NCBI GenBank assembly: GCA_965530755.1
Contig: CBESNA010000010.1
Location: 31,978-95,977, forward strand
From: SZUA-35 sp965530755
GTDB taxonomy: Bacteria > Actinomycetota > Acidimicrobiia > Acidimicrobiales > SZUA-35
Reading direction: 5' to 3'
DNA length: 64,000 nucleotides
Part shown: positions 1-7,716 of the stretch, piece after piece
How the letters are laid out: each line of letters opens with the position of its first letter
How positions within the stretch are numbered: position 1 is the stretch's first letter
Notes under the pieces: generated by a model
What the model was told of the DNA's origin: nothing
Seen by the model: the letters and a program-made list of their open reading frames with translations, nothing else
The model's database searches: none
Made by a program: the position numbers and the translations under genes

Positions 1-1
1 C

Positions 2-235
2 TCGGCGGGACTGCACAAGGACTTCCTCTGGCAGGACTGGCAGGACGCCCTGGCCGAGGTCGGACTCCCCGATTGCCGATGGACGCCCTGCTACGACTGT
101 GGCGCCTGCACCGGCTATGGCATCGAACACGTGGTTGCGTCGGCGACCGCGCCGGCGGGCGGAAGCCAGGGCACCGGCCAGGATCTGTCAGCCGGCTCTG
201 CCGTCCCTGTGCAGCTGTTGGAACGGGTCAGATGA
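2..235 (+). CDS. Radical SAM protein, C-terminal end only (TIGR03960-like)
   Basis: This is the last 77 codons of a gene that starts before the window, read in frame 2 and ending at TGA 233-235. The visible tail has a run HKDFLWQDWQDALAEVGLPD followed by the cysteine cluster CYDCGACTGYG, which I recognise as the C-terminal end of the large B12-binding/radical SAM family that sits beside DUF2344 genes in actinobacteria. The catalytic CxxxCxxC radical SAM motif is not in the window, so the assignment rests on this tail and on the neighbour. The next gene overlaps by 4 bp (ATGA at 232-235), so the two are translationally coupled. The substrate of the family is not settled. Confidence 0.7.
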   Translation, partial: SAGLHKDFLWQDWQDALAEVGLPDCRWTPCYDCGACTGYGIEHVVASATAPAGGSQGTGQDLSAGSAVPVQLLERVR

Positions 236-972
236 GACTTCGTCTCCGCTACTCGCGAAAGGGCAAGATTCGATTCATCAGCCACCGCGACACGGCGAGG
301 CTGATGGAACGAGCGTTCAGGACCCAGCGCCTACCCGTCGCCTACACCGAGGGTTTCTCCCCCCGTCCGAAGATCAGCTTTGGATTGGCCCTCACGGTCG
401 CCCATGAATCAGAAGCCGAATATCTCGATCTCGACCTGGTCACGCCGGTCGAACTCGAGGGATTGGCCGAGCGTCTCACTGCTGCCCTCCCCGACGGCCT
501 TGCCGTCGACGCGGTTGCGCCGGTCGAGTCTCGGTCGTTGTCACTTCAGCAGGCAATTGTCTGTTGTGGCTGGCGAATCGAAGTGATCGGTGCGCCGATC
601 GATGACGTGACCACTGCAGTAGCGGCGTTGCTTGCCGCGCCCGAGCGTTCCCTCGAACGGGAACGCAAGGGCAAGACAACCGTCGTTGACGTTCGGCCTG
701 CCTTGATCTCGATCGAGATCTGCGGGACGACCGACAACGGCGTCCAGCTCTTCGCGGTACTCGCCAACGGTGATCTCACCTTGCGCCCGTCGGAACTCGT
801 CCGACTGCTCGAGCTCGATCTCATCGAAGGACGCGTGTGCCGCACCCACCAATGGACGAACGCCGACGGCGAACGCGCAGAACCACTTGCGTCTTCGCCG
901 ACGAGCGCTGCATCGGCCCATGTGCCGACGCCGCTCGAGGCGGTAGGACCCCGAGAGATCCGGGTCTCATGA
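232..972 (+). CDS. DUF2344 (TIGR03936) family protein
   Basis: A 246-aa protein whose start begins MRLRLRYSRKGKIRFISHRD and continues to GFSPRPKISFG, the two conserved N-terminal blocks of the DUF2344 family. The ATG at 232 is preferred over upstream in-frame starts because it overlaps the preceding radical SAM gene by 4 bp and begins exactly at the family's conserved block. DUF2344 proteins are found next to, or fused to, radical SAM proteins and just upstream of RNase E/G, as here. The biochemical role is not established; a partnership with the radical SAM protein is an inference from gene order. The last 50 residues are low complexity. Confidence 0.8.
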   Translation: MRLRLRYSRKGKIRFISHRDTARLMERAFRTQRLPVAYTEGFSPRPKISFGLALTVAHESEAEYLDLDLVTPVELEGLAERLTAALPDGLAVDAVAPVESRSLSLQQAIVCCGWRIEVIGAPIDDVTTAVAALLAAPERSLERERKGKTTVVDVRPALISIEICGTTDNGVQLFAVLANGDLTLRPSELVRLLELDLIEGRVCRTHQWTNADGERAEPLASSPTSAASAHVPTPLEAVGPREIRVS

Positions 973-987
973 GAAGGGATCGCACCA

Positions 988-2721
988 GTGACGGTGTCAG
1001 ACAACAACGGATCGAACGACCACGGATCGAACGAGAGCCACTCCGCTGACCGAGGCAACGACGGCCGCTCAAGCGAGGCGGTGACCGAAGACAAGCCGAC
1101 GGCGGCGACCACGAAACCAGCCAAGCCGAAGATCGGCGACAGCCGCCCGGCGCCGGCATCGCCCGGCGGTGAGTCGACGGCGAACAGCTCCACCGGCAAC
1201 GGTGCATCGGGGAACGACGGGAACAGTCGCGGTGGGACGACCGAAGGCGAGGGGACCAGTGCCTCGGCCAAGCGTCGGCGCCGCCGACGCAAGAACCGGT
1301 CGAGCGCGGGTACGAGCGAAGGCGGTCGTACCGACGGCGGTCGTACCGACGGCGCCTCGACTCCGGTGAGCGCCGTTGTTGCCGGGGCACCCATCGAACT
1401 CGACGAGCAGCAACTCAAGCGCCGCCGAGGCAAGACGCGAAAGGGTCGACCGATCGGTCGGTACCTGATGGTCGTTCGCCGCCGGGCTGACGCCACCCAC
1501 ATCGCGATTCTCGAGGGCCGCCAGCTGATCGAGTATCAGGTGTCCCGGCCAAGCGACGATGTCTCCCAGATTCACGGAAACATCTACGTCGGCAAGGTGC
1601 AGAACGTCCTTCCCGGGATGGAGGCGGCATTCGTCGACATCGCCACTCCGAAGAACGCCGTGCTCTATCGCGGCGATGTTCGATTCGAGAAGAAGAAGTT
1701 CAAGGGTGTTGACCGCCCGAAGATCGAACAGCTGCTGAACCAGCGTGACACGGTGATCTGCCAGGTCACCAAGAATCCGATCGCCCACAAGGGTGCCCGC
1801 CTCACCACCGAGGTCTCCCTCCCTGGCCGGTTCGTGGTGTTGGTGCCGAACAGCGATACCTACGGCATCTCGAAGCGCCTCCCCGACGCGGAGCGTAAGC
1901 GACTCCGCCAGATTCTCGACAAGGCCAAGCCCAAGCAGCATGGCGTCATCGTGCGAACAGCGGCCGAGAACGTCACTGCCGAGGAGATCCAGCGCGACGT
2001 CGCCGGACTGCTCCAACAGTGGGAGCAGATCGAGCAGATGGCGGCCAAATCCAACGGTGCGAAACTGCTGTACCGAGAGCCGGACATGTCGGTGCGAGTG
2101 ATCCGAGAAGAGTTCAACAAGGACTACCGCGCTGTCGTCATCGACGACCGCACGCTCTACGAAGAGATCGCCGAGTATGTCTCGGTGATCACCCCGGCCC
2201 TGGCCGATCGTGTCGAGTTCCACGACGACGACGACGAGAAGCTGGACATCTTGGAGCGGTTCCACGTTCACGAACAGCTCCACAAGGCACTCGACCGGAA
2301 GGTCTGGCTGCCCTCAGGCGGTTCGCTGATCATCGAGGCCACCGAGGCGCTCACCGTCATCGACGTCAACACCGGGAAGAACGTCGGCAAGTCGTCGCTC
2401 GAGGAAACGGTGTACCGGAACAACCTCGAGGCTGCCGAGGAGGTCGCCCACCAGCTCCGGCTCCGCGACATCGGCGGCATCATCGTGATCGATTTCGTCG
2501 ACATGGAGGACAAGAAGAATCGCAACGAGACGATTCGGGTTTTCCGTGATTCGCTCGGCCGGGACAAGACTCGGACCCAGGTCTTCGACATCAGTGAGCT
2601 CGGTCTGGTCGAGATGACACGGAAGCGGATCGGCGAGGGCTTGCTCGAGTCGCTCTCGTCGCAGTGCCCGCACTGTGAGGGCAGGGGATTGGCACTTGAC
2701 CCATCGCTCGCCAATGGTTGA
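988..2721 (+). CDS. rne: Ribonuclease E/G
   Basis: A 577-aa endoribonuclease of the RNase E/G family for mRNA decay and rRNA/tRNA processing. Residues 1 to about 155 are a polar, probably disordered extension with an RRRRRRK basic patch near residue 100. The conserved catalytic part starts near MVVRRRADATHIAILEG (about 161) with an embedded S1 domain (GNIYVGKVQNVLPGMEAAFVDI). The metal-binding aspartates are seen in VIDVNTGKNVG (about 455) and IVIDFVDM (about 500), and the zinc-link CPHCEGRG lies close to the C-terminus. There is no long C-terminal degradosome scaffold; the disordered part is at the N-terminus instead, as in other actinobacteria. The start is GTG with a purine-rich GAGAAGGGA just upstream. 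It is followed by rplU and rpmA, a common arrangement. Confidence 0.93.
   Translation: MTVSDNNGSNDHGSNESHSADRGNDGRSSEAVTEDKPTAATTKPAKPKIGDSRPAPASPGGESTANSSTGNGASGNDGNSRGGTTEGEGTSASAKRRRRRRKNRSSAGTSEGGRTDGGRTDGASTPVSAVVAGAPIELDEQQLKRRRGKTRKGRPIGRYLMVVRRRADATHIAILEGRQLIEYQVSRPSDDVSQIHGNIYVGKVQNVLPGMEAAFVDIATPKNAVLYRGDVRFEKKKFKGVDRPKIEQLLNQRDTVICQVTKNPIAHKGARLTTEVSLPGRFVVLVPNSDTYGISKRLPDAERKRLRQILDKAKPKQHGVIVRTAAENVTAEEIQRDVAGLLQQWEQIEQMAAKSNGAKLLYREPDMSVRVIREEFNKDYRAVVIDDRTLYEEIAEYVSVITPALADRVEFHDDDDEKLDILERFHVHEQLHKALDRKVWLPSGGSLIIEATEALTVIDVNTGKNVGKSSLEETVYRNNLEAAEEVAHQLRLRDIGGIIVIDFVDMEDKKNRNETIRVFRDSLGRDKTRTQVFDISELGLVEMTRKRIGEGLLESLSSQCPHCEGRGLALDPSLANG
1321..1350 (+). repeat. Perfect tandem 15-bp duplication inside rne
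   Basis: Two identical copies of GGCGGTCGTACCGAC lie at 1321-1335 and 1336-1350. They encode GGRTD twice in the disordered N-terminal extension of RNase E/G, so copy number can change without a frameshift. Confidence 0.9.
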
Positions 2722-2732
2722 ACAAAGTTTGG

Positions 2733-2760
2733 TTGAAGCAACTGCTGGCGGGGCTAGTCT
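2733..2760 (+). promoter_or_regulatory. Promoter for rplU-rpmA, leaderless type
   Basis: TTGAAG (2733-2738) and TAGTCT (2755-2760) are spaced by 16 nt, and the -10 ends 9 nt before the rplU ATG. No Shine-Dalgarno sequence is visible, so the transcript is probably leaderless or nearly so. Confidence 0.5.
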
Positions 2761-2769
2761 CAAGCGCCT

Positions 2770-3078
2770 ATGTACGCAGTCGTAGCCACCGGTGGCAAGC
2801 AATACCGGGTCGAAGAAGGTCAGCAGTTGAAGGTGGAACGTGTCGGGGCTCCCGGCGACACCGTCGAGCTGCGTCCGGTCCTGTTCGTCGATGGCGGCGA
2901 CGTGCTGTCCACACCAGAGCAGCTGGGTAAGATCAGCGTCTCTGCCAAGGTCATCGAAGAGACCAAGGGCAAGAAGATCGACGGTTTCACCTACAAGTCC
3001 ACCACGAATCAGCGTCGTCGCTATGGCCATCGCCAGACGTACGCCACGATCGAAATCACCGGAATCAAGCGAGGCTGA
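2770..3078 (+). CDS. rplU: 50S ribosomal protein L21
   Basis: A 102-aa protein starting MYAVVATGGKQYRVEEG, the invariant opening of bL21, and ending with the basic block NQRRRYGHRQTYATIEITGI, which contacts 23S rRNA. Its length matches the family. It lies 48 bp after rne and 1 bp before rpmA, the usual L21-L27 pair. A candidate promoter lies in the gap, so L21/L27 can be expressed independently of RNase E/G. obgE, normally next, is displaced by 5.5 kb. Confidence 0.97.
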   Translation: MYAVVATGGKQYRVEEGQQLKVERVGAPGDTVELRPVLFVDGGDVLSTPEQLGKISVSAKVIEETKGKKIDGFTYKSTTNQRRRYGHRQTYATIEITGIKRG

Positions 3079-3079
3079 C

Positions 3080-3331
3080 ATGTCAAAGACCAAAGGTGGC
3101 GGCTCAACACGAAACGGCCGCGATTCCAATCCGCAGTATCTGGGCGTCAAGGTGTTCGACGGCACCGCGGTGAAGTCCGGAGCGATCATCGTTCGCCAGC
3201 GGGGCAGCAAGATCCATCCCGGTACCAACGTCGGAATCGGTGGCGACGACACCCTGTTCGCGACCGCTCCCGGCAAGGTGAAGTTCGGTTTCCGTAAGGG
3301 CCGAAAGCTGGTCGACGTCCTCGTCGACTGA
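3080..3331 (+). CDS. rpmA: 50S ribosomal protein L27
   Basis: An 83-aa protein of the bL27 family. The N-terminus MSKTKGGGSTRNGRDSNPQYLGVKVF carries the glycine-rich tail that reaches the peptidyl transferase centre, followed by GSKIHPGTNVGIGGDDTLFA. There is no N-terminal cleavable extension of the kind seen in Firmicutes. The ATG at 3080 comes 1 nt after the rplU stop. A strong hairpin terminator follows. Confidence 0.97.
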   Translation: MSKTKGGGSTRNGRDSNPQYLGVKVFDGTAVKSGAIIVRQRGSKIHPGTNVGIGGDDTLFATAPGKVKFGFRKGRKLVDVLVD

Positions 3332-3352
3332 GCTTCCGCACACGATCTGATC

Positions 3353-3392
3353 GAACAGCACGCCCCGAGCGGGGCGTGCTGTTCGTGTTTTT
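3353..3392 (+). terminator. Rho-independent terminator after rpmA
   Basis: A perfect 14-bp stem (GAACAGCACGCCCC, 3353-3366, with its complement at 3371-3384) closes a GAGC loop and is followed by GTGTTTTTG. It separates rpmA from the accessory block that replaces the usual rpmA-obgE junction. Confidence 0.9.
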
Positions 3393-3443
3393 GGGCTCCC
3401 GCTCACGGGGCTTTCGTGCGGAGTCCGTTCATCTCGGTTGCGG

Positions 3444-3467
3444 GGAGTGGGTAGTTCGGACCACTCC
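3444..3467 (+). promoter_or_regulatory. Hairpin in the leader of the Tad-like block
   Basis: GGAGTGG (3444-3450) and CCACTCC (3461-3467) form a perfect 7-bp inverted repeat with a 10-nt spacer. It is followed by an AT-rich patch (CATAAACAT) and lies 37 nt upstream of the first gene. It may be an operator or a leader hairpin; the sequence does not decide which. Confidence 0.35.
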
Positions 3468-3504
3468 ACTTCATAAACATTGCCCGCCTGCCGATAGGAG
3501 GGCC

Positions 3505-4596
3505 ATGACGATCCGGTCTCTTGGACAACGCGGCGCGAGCCTTACTGGATACGCCTTGATCATGTCGGGCATGGTTGCGGTCAGCCTCGGCGCGGTCGAG
3601 GGCCTCGATCGTGGTTCCACCGAAGTGCTGGAGGCAACGGGTAACTCGATCGGTGAGGCGCGCCCGACAAGAGGCGAACTGGCCCTGGTCATCGCCGAGG
3701 ACGACCCCGGCGACATCAACCCCCCACCTCCGGGCCCCACCCCGACCTACTCATGGCAGTCCGACTACACCGGGATCATCCAGACCCCGAACGGTTTCTG
3801 CGTCGTCGACAACGGTGGAAACCCCCAGACCGCCAATTGCTCGACCGGAGCGTCCGGATCGATGGAGTTCTTCGACAACGCCGACGATGGCAATGATCAG
3901 GTCCAGATCAGGGTCAACGGTCTCTGCGTCACCCGTGTCGGCACCAACCAGCCTGCCACGTTGTCTGCTTGCCAGAACGGCAACGACGACCAGATGTGGC
4001 TGCAGACTCCCAGCGGAAACCTCGCCAACGGAGGGGCACCCGGTGAGTGCCTCGACATCGACGCTGCAGCAGCCGGCAGCGCCGGCGCCGAGGTGTACGT
4101 CTGGGGATGCCACGGTGGCACCAATCAGACCTTCTCATTCCCTGGCCCCTATGTGCCGCCGGTCGCGGTGGTCACATCGGTGCCTGCCTCCAGTGCCGCA
4201 TTGACCGGGAACTTCCAGCTCGACGGGGCCGGCTTCATCTCCGCCCCTGAAGGAACTGGCAGCAACACCAGCACTGCTGGCACGCTCGGCACCGCCACCT
4301 TCACCTTCACGGTTCCTGCTGCCGGCGACTACAAGATCAGCGGCTCGGTCTTCAGGGGTCCCGGCAACGGTACCGACGACTCCTTCTGGGTCTCGACCTC
4401 CCTCGACGGTCACGCGACCCCAGCTGCCTGGGGCGTCTCGAGCGGCTCGAGCCCGCACGATGACTTCGTGAACATCGACAACGGTGGGGTCGATCGGGTG
4501 ATCACGGTTCCGGCCGGCGGAGAGACCTTCTCCATCATTGTGTCGGTCCGCGAAGACGGTACGTCGCTCGGCTCGCTGACTCTCGTGGCCCTCTGA
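3505..4596 (+). CDS. Pilin-like N-terminus fused to ricin-B-type lectin and C-terminal beta domain
   Basis: A 363-aa predicted exported protein. ATG 3505 is chosen for the AGGAGGG box 4 nt upstream; longer in-frame readings run into the terminator. Residues 1-31 (MTIRSLGQRGASLTGYALIM and a hydrophobic stretch) resemble a Flp-like or class III signal: short basic tail, glycine, then hydrophobic helix, but with GY where Flp pilins have EY. After a Pro-rich linker (PPPPGPTPTY), residues about 80-215 look like a ricin-type beta-trefoil: repeated short blocks such as NGFCVVDNGGN, NGLCVTRVG, GECLDIDAA and QMWLQ, with paired cysteines. Residues about 220-363 have an all-beta pattern like carbohydrate-binding or adhesion domains. 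It is first in a run with two TadE-like genes and a TadG-like gene. I infer a cell-surface, sugar-binding minor-pilin-like protein. The lectin call is by pattern only. Confidence 0.6.
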   Translation: MTIRSLGQRGASLTGYALIMSGMVAVSLGAVEGLDRGSTEVLEATGNSIGEARPTRGELALVIAEDDPGDINPPPPGPTPTYSWQSDYTGIIQTPNGFCVVDNGGNPQTANCSTGASGSMEFFDNADDGNDQVQIRVNGLCVTRVGTNQPATLSACQNGNDDQMWLQTPSGNLANGGAPGECLDIDAAAAGSAGAEVYVWGCHGGTNQTFSFPGPYVPPVAVVTSVPASSAALTGNFQLDGAGFISAPEGTGSNTSTAGTLGTATFTFTVPAAGDYKISGSVFRGPGNGTDDSFWVSTSLDGHATPAAWGVSSGSSPHDDFVNIDNGGVDRVITVPAGGETFSIIVSVREDGTSLGSLTLVAL

Positions 4597-4597
4597 C

Positions 4598-5203
4598 ATG
4601 TCCATTTCTGCCCGCCGTTCCCGCAGCAGATTCGGTGAACGTGGCTCGGCCATCATCGAGGCTGCGCTCGCCACCCCGGTCTTCTTCCTCATGCTCTTCG
4701 GCGTGATGGAGATCGGAATGCTGCTGCGCAGTGATCTGACCACCACCCATGCGAGTCGAGATGGCGCTCGCGCCGCCAGTGTCTTCGGACGCGAAGCCGA
4801 GACCGACTTCCTGGTCCTCCAGACGATTCGCCACGCGATCAATGCAATCGGTGTCGACGACATCGAATTCGTGGTGATCTACCGACTGGCCAGCCCCACC
4901 GATGCAATGAATCCGGCGTGTCGTACGGCATCCCAGGTCGGCATCTGCAACCGGTACGTCCGCGCCGACTTCGAGCTCGCCCTCGACTACACGAACGGCA
5001 ATCCGACACCGAACTTCCGGTGTGGTCCGACCGCCGTCGACCGATTCTGGTGTCCGGGTGACCGCGACTCGTCGATCGGGGCCGCCGACTACGTGGGCGT
5101 CTTCATCGAGACCGAACACGAGTACATCACCGGATTCTTCGGCGAGGACAAACTGCTGTCCGATCACACAGTGATTCGTATCGAACCGGAGCTCAACCAA
5201 TGA
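4598..5203 (+). CDS. TadE-like membrane protein 1
   Basis: A 201-aa protein with the TadE signature near the N-terminus: basic tail, then GERGSAIIEAALATPVFFLMLFGVMEIG (glycine-hydrophobic helix with an internal glutamate), followed by the exposed block SRDGARAASVFGREAE. TadE-like proteins are pseudopilins of Tad/Flp systems and are anchored in the membrane with the C-terminal part outside. The exposed part has several cysteines (CRTASQVGICN, FRCGPTAVDRFWCPG) that could form disulphides. The ATG lies 1 nt after the pilin/lectin stop, and the next gene overlaps by 4 bp. No prepilin peptidase, ATPase or secretin gene is in the window. Confidence 0.8.
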   Translation: MSISARRSRSRFGERGSAIIEAALATPVFFLMLFGVMEIGMLLRSDLTTTHASRDGARAASVFGREAETDFLVLQTIRHAINAIGVDDIEFVVIYRLASPTDAMNPACRTASQVGICNRYVRADFELALDYTNGNPTPNFRCGPTAVDRFWCPGDRDSSIGAADYVGVFIETEHEYITGFFGEDKLLSDHTVIRIEPELNQ

Positions 5204-5814
5204 CCATCATGCGCAAGCGTCACGGACGCGAGCGGGGAGCGGTCATCGTCGAACTCGCGATGGTCGTCCCGATCCTGATGACGCTGGTGCTCGGCATGTA
5301 CGAGATCGGTATGGCGTGGGGTGCAAGCCAAACGGTCGTGCAGGCCTCCCGAAGCGGAGCCCGTACCGTAAGCCAGCTGGGCACATTCGGCGCCTCCGAT
5401 CAGCAAGCTGTGCTGGCCGTGCTCGCCACGTTCGAGAACGACGTCGCCGACATCCAGCGCATCATCATCTTCGACGCGTCGGCTGGTCCGGACCTCCCGG
5501 CAGCCTGCGACGTCTCGTTCACGCCGAGTGGCCAGGACTGCAACGTCTACGTCGCTGCCGACTTCGCTGCGGCTCTAGATCCGCTGCACTTCGACTCGAA
5601 TGGCGAGCCTGGGACTGGCAGCAACGGCTGCGGTTCTTCGGGGGCGTCGAGGAACTGGTGTCCGGACGGCGACCGAAGCCACAGCCAGGTCACCGCCACC
5701 GAAGTCGGCGTGTTCGTCGAATTCGAGGCCGAACGAGCGAGCGGCCTGTTCGGGTCAGAGCCGTTCACCATCACGAGAACCACCGTCATGAGAATCGAAC
5801 CGAGGGACAGCTGA
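5200..5814 (+). CDS. TadE-like membrane protein 2
   Basis: A 204-aa paralogue of the preceding gene with the same layout: basic tail, RERGAVIVELAMVVPILMTLVLGMYEIGMAWG helix, then SRSGARTVSQLG. The C-terminal part again has cysteines at matching places (CDVSFTPSGQDC, NGCGSSGASRNWCPDGD). The pair probably arose by tandem duplication and then diverged. ATG at 5200 overlaps the previous stop (ATGA), so translation is coupled. As a TadE-like pseudopilin it should sit in the membrane with its soluble domain outside; a partner role with the TadG-like protein downstream is inferred. Confidence 0.8.
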   Translation: MTIMRKRHGRERGAVIVELAMVVPILMTLVLGMYEIGMAWGASQTVVQASRSGARTVSQLGTFGASDQQAVLAVLATFENDVADIQRIIIFDASAGPDLPAACDVSFTPSGQDCNVYVAADFAAALDPLHFDSNGEPGTGSNGCGSSGASRNWCPDGDRSHSQVTATEVGVFVEFEAERASGLFGSEPFTITRTTVMRIEPRDS

Positions 5815-5815
5815 C

Positions 5816-7606
5816 ATGAAACTCGCCTCACGAGTCCCGTCGCGCCTGCATTCAAAGCCCGGTCGCGGAGAAGCGGGATACGTCATTGCCACCACGGCCC
5901 TGCTTCTGGTGCCGCTCATGATCTTCGCCGCCTTTGCCACAGACGTTGGTGGCTGGTACGTGCGGAGCCAAGAGATCCAGCGAGCGGCTGATGCTGCGTC
6001 GCTCGCCGCGGTCGTCTGGATGCCGGACATGGCATCTGCCGAAAAGGCTGCGGTCGAGATCGCGGCCCTCAACGGTTTCCCGGATCAGACCCCGGCCGGC
6101 GTCGACAACGATCCCAACAATCTCACCGATCTCAGCGATTTCGACGATCCCGACGCTCCTCTTCCACAGGTCAAGGTGACTGCGATCGGCGGGCAGCAGG
6201 TCATGGTCGAGATCCGAGCCGAGGGCGACATCTACTTCGGCGGTGTCGCCGGCGTCGACGAGATCGCCATCACCCGCTTCGCTTCTGCCGAGTACGTGCT
6301 GCCGGTCCCCATGGGTAATCCCACGTCTGCGATCGGCACTGGTGACATCGACATCGGTGGCCAGCAGATGTATTGGCTGAACGCTCACGCCGACTGCTTC
6401 GGCGCAACGGCGGGAGACCTGCTGAACTCGGCGAACCTCAGCGGCGGTACCGGTGGTTCTGCGGCGACCTACAACGGGAACGCACCTTCGGGCTGTGCTC
6501 CGACGGGTAGCAACCCGAACCAGGAGCCTCGCGGCTACACCTACGTGGTGAACAAGCCGGCCAACGTCGGTGTGTCGGTTCAGGTCCATCACGCCGGGCG
6601 CTGCAAGCGTCCGTGGTGGGAGAACACCAACCGCGGTGAGCAGCACGGCAGCAACACGCCGGCGCTCAACTTCACCCTCTATGCCGCCGACAACACTCCG
6701 CTGCTCGACTCAGACAACCTGGTACCGGCGAACATCGTGTCGTCCACGCAGCTCGGCGGCGGACCGAGCAACTCGACCGCCAACCAGAGCACCGGACCGG
6801 ACTGTCCCGTCTATCGCTCCAACCTGAATCCGGCCTACGACCCAGGTGCCGACGGCAACAACACTGGCGTCGACGACGAGTACTGGGCGCAAGACGCCGG
6901 CGACTACATCGACCCGAACTGGCAGACGGTCTTCACCATTCCGGCTGCCGCCGCTCCGGGACGTTGGTTCGTGACCGTGGCGACCCCTCCCGGTTCGACC
7001 GGCCACAAGAACCTCTACTCCCTTCGACTCCTCGGCTCCAACTTCGCCGCAGGCAACGAGGTCTGCTCGACGCTGATCCCGAGCTCGGTCACCACCGGAA
7101 CGTGTCCGACGATCACGGCGCTCGACCGCTTTGGCATCTACATCGGGGAGAACACGTCTCGCCCCGATCTCTCGCCGAGCGCAGCGAGTTTCTACTTCGC
7201 CGAAGTGGAAGAGGTGCATGGTGGAAAGACCATGGAGATCAGCCTCTGGGACGCCGCTGAGGGCTCGGACTTCCTGCAGTTCCTCAACCCGCAAGGGGTG
7301 GCAGTGCCGTTCCGCTATCGATCGACCGACATTGCCGGCGGCGGTGTGACCGGTTGGACCGATGTCACCGGCACGTGTGTCGGTCGACCGGACGGCAATG
7401 GGGAACCATGTCTGCCGGTGTCGGGTGCAAGCCCGTTTGCGTCGAGGTTCTTGATCATCGAGATCCCGCTCGCCACTGGTTACTCCTGCAATGGCACGGA
7501 CTGCTGGTGGAAGGTCCGCTACGGCAGCGTCGGCGCTGGCGCCGTGGATGACTCGACCACCTGGTCGGTTCGGATCGTCGGCGATCCCGTTCGCCTCATC
7601 GAGTAA
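5816..7606 (+). CDS. TadG-like exported protein with large extracellular region
   Basis: A 596-aa protein. Residues about 18-55 (GEAGYVIATTALLLVPLMIF, then FATDVGGWYVRSQEIQRAADAASLAAV) match the TadG/PF13400 N-terminal module, which is a membrane helix followed by the conserved R-ADAA-LA block. The remaining 500 residues are extracellular by this topology and show no VWA motif (no DxSxS), unlike many TadG proteins. They are rich in Asn, Gly, Thr and aromatic residues, with two beta-sandwich-like stretches (GYTYVVNKPANVGVSVQVHH and GRWFVTVATPPGS) similar to pre-peptidase C-terminal-type domains. It begins 1 nt after the second TadE-like stop and ends the four-gene run. The palindrome at 7669 may terminate it. 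Confidence 0.75.
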   Translation: MKLASRVPSRLHSKPGRGEAGYVIATTALLLVPLMIFAAFATDVGGWYVRSQEIQRAADAASLAAVVWMPDMASAEKAAVEIAALNGFPDQTPAGVDNDPNNLTDLSDFDDPDAPLPQVKVTAIGGQQVMVEIRAEGDIYFGGVAGVDEIAITRFASAEYVLPVPMGNPTSAIGTGDIDIGGQQMYWLNAHADCFGATAGDLLNSANLSGGTGGSAATYNGNAPSGCAPTGSNPNQEPRGYTYVVNKPANVGVSVQVHHAGRCKRPWWENTNRGEQHGSNTPALNFTLYAADNTPLLDSDNLVPANIVSSTQLGGGPSNSTANQSTGPDCPVYRSNLNPAYDPGADGNNTGVDDEYWAQDAGDYIDPNWQTVFTIPAAAAPGRWFVTVATPPGSTGHKNLYSLRLLGSNFAAGNEVCSTLIPSSVTTGTCPTITALDRFGIYIGENTSRPDLSPSAASFYFAEVEEVHGGKTMEISLWDAAEGSDFLQFLNPQGVAVPFRYRSTDIAGGGVTGWTDVTGTCVGRPDGNGEPCLPVSGASPFASRFLIIEIPLATGYSCNGTDCWWKVRYGSVGAGAVDDSTTWSVRIVGDPVRLIE

Positions 7607-7668
7607 TACAACACTCACCCCGCATTCACGCCACATCCACATCCCAGCGCCCTCCCCTCGCGTCCTCC

Positions 7669-7716
7669 AACTGCCAGCGTTACACGTACCTCTCGGTACG
7701 TGTAACGCTGGCAGTT
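7669..7716. repeat. Perfect 48-nt palindrome, copy 1
   Basis: The arms are 22 nt each (7669-7690 and 7695-7716) around a TCTC loop, with no mismatch. The outer bases are AACTGCCAGCGT and the inner bases ACACGTACC. It lies between the TadG-like gene and the opposed nuclease gene, whose last codons and TAA stop fall inside it. It could act as a bidirectional terminator and is nearly identical to copy 2 at 8691. Confidence 0.95.
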
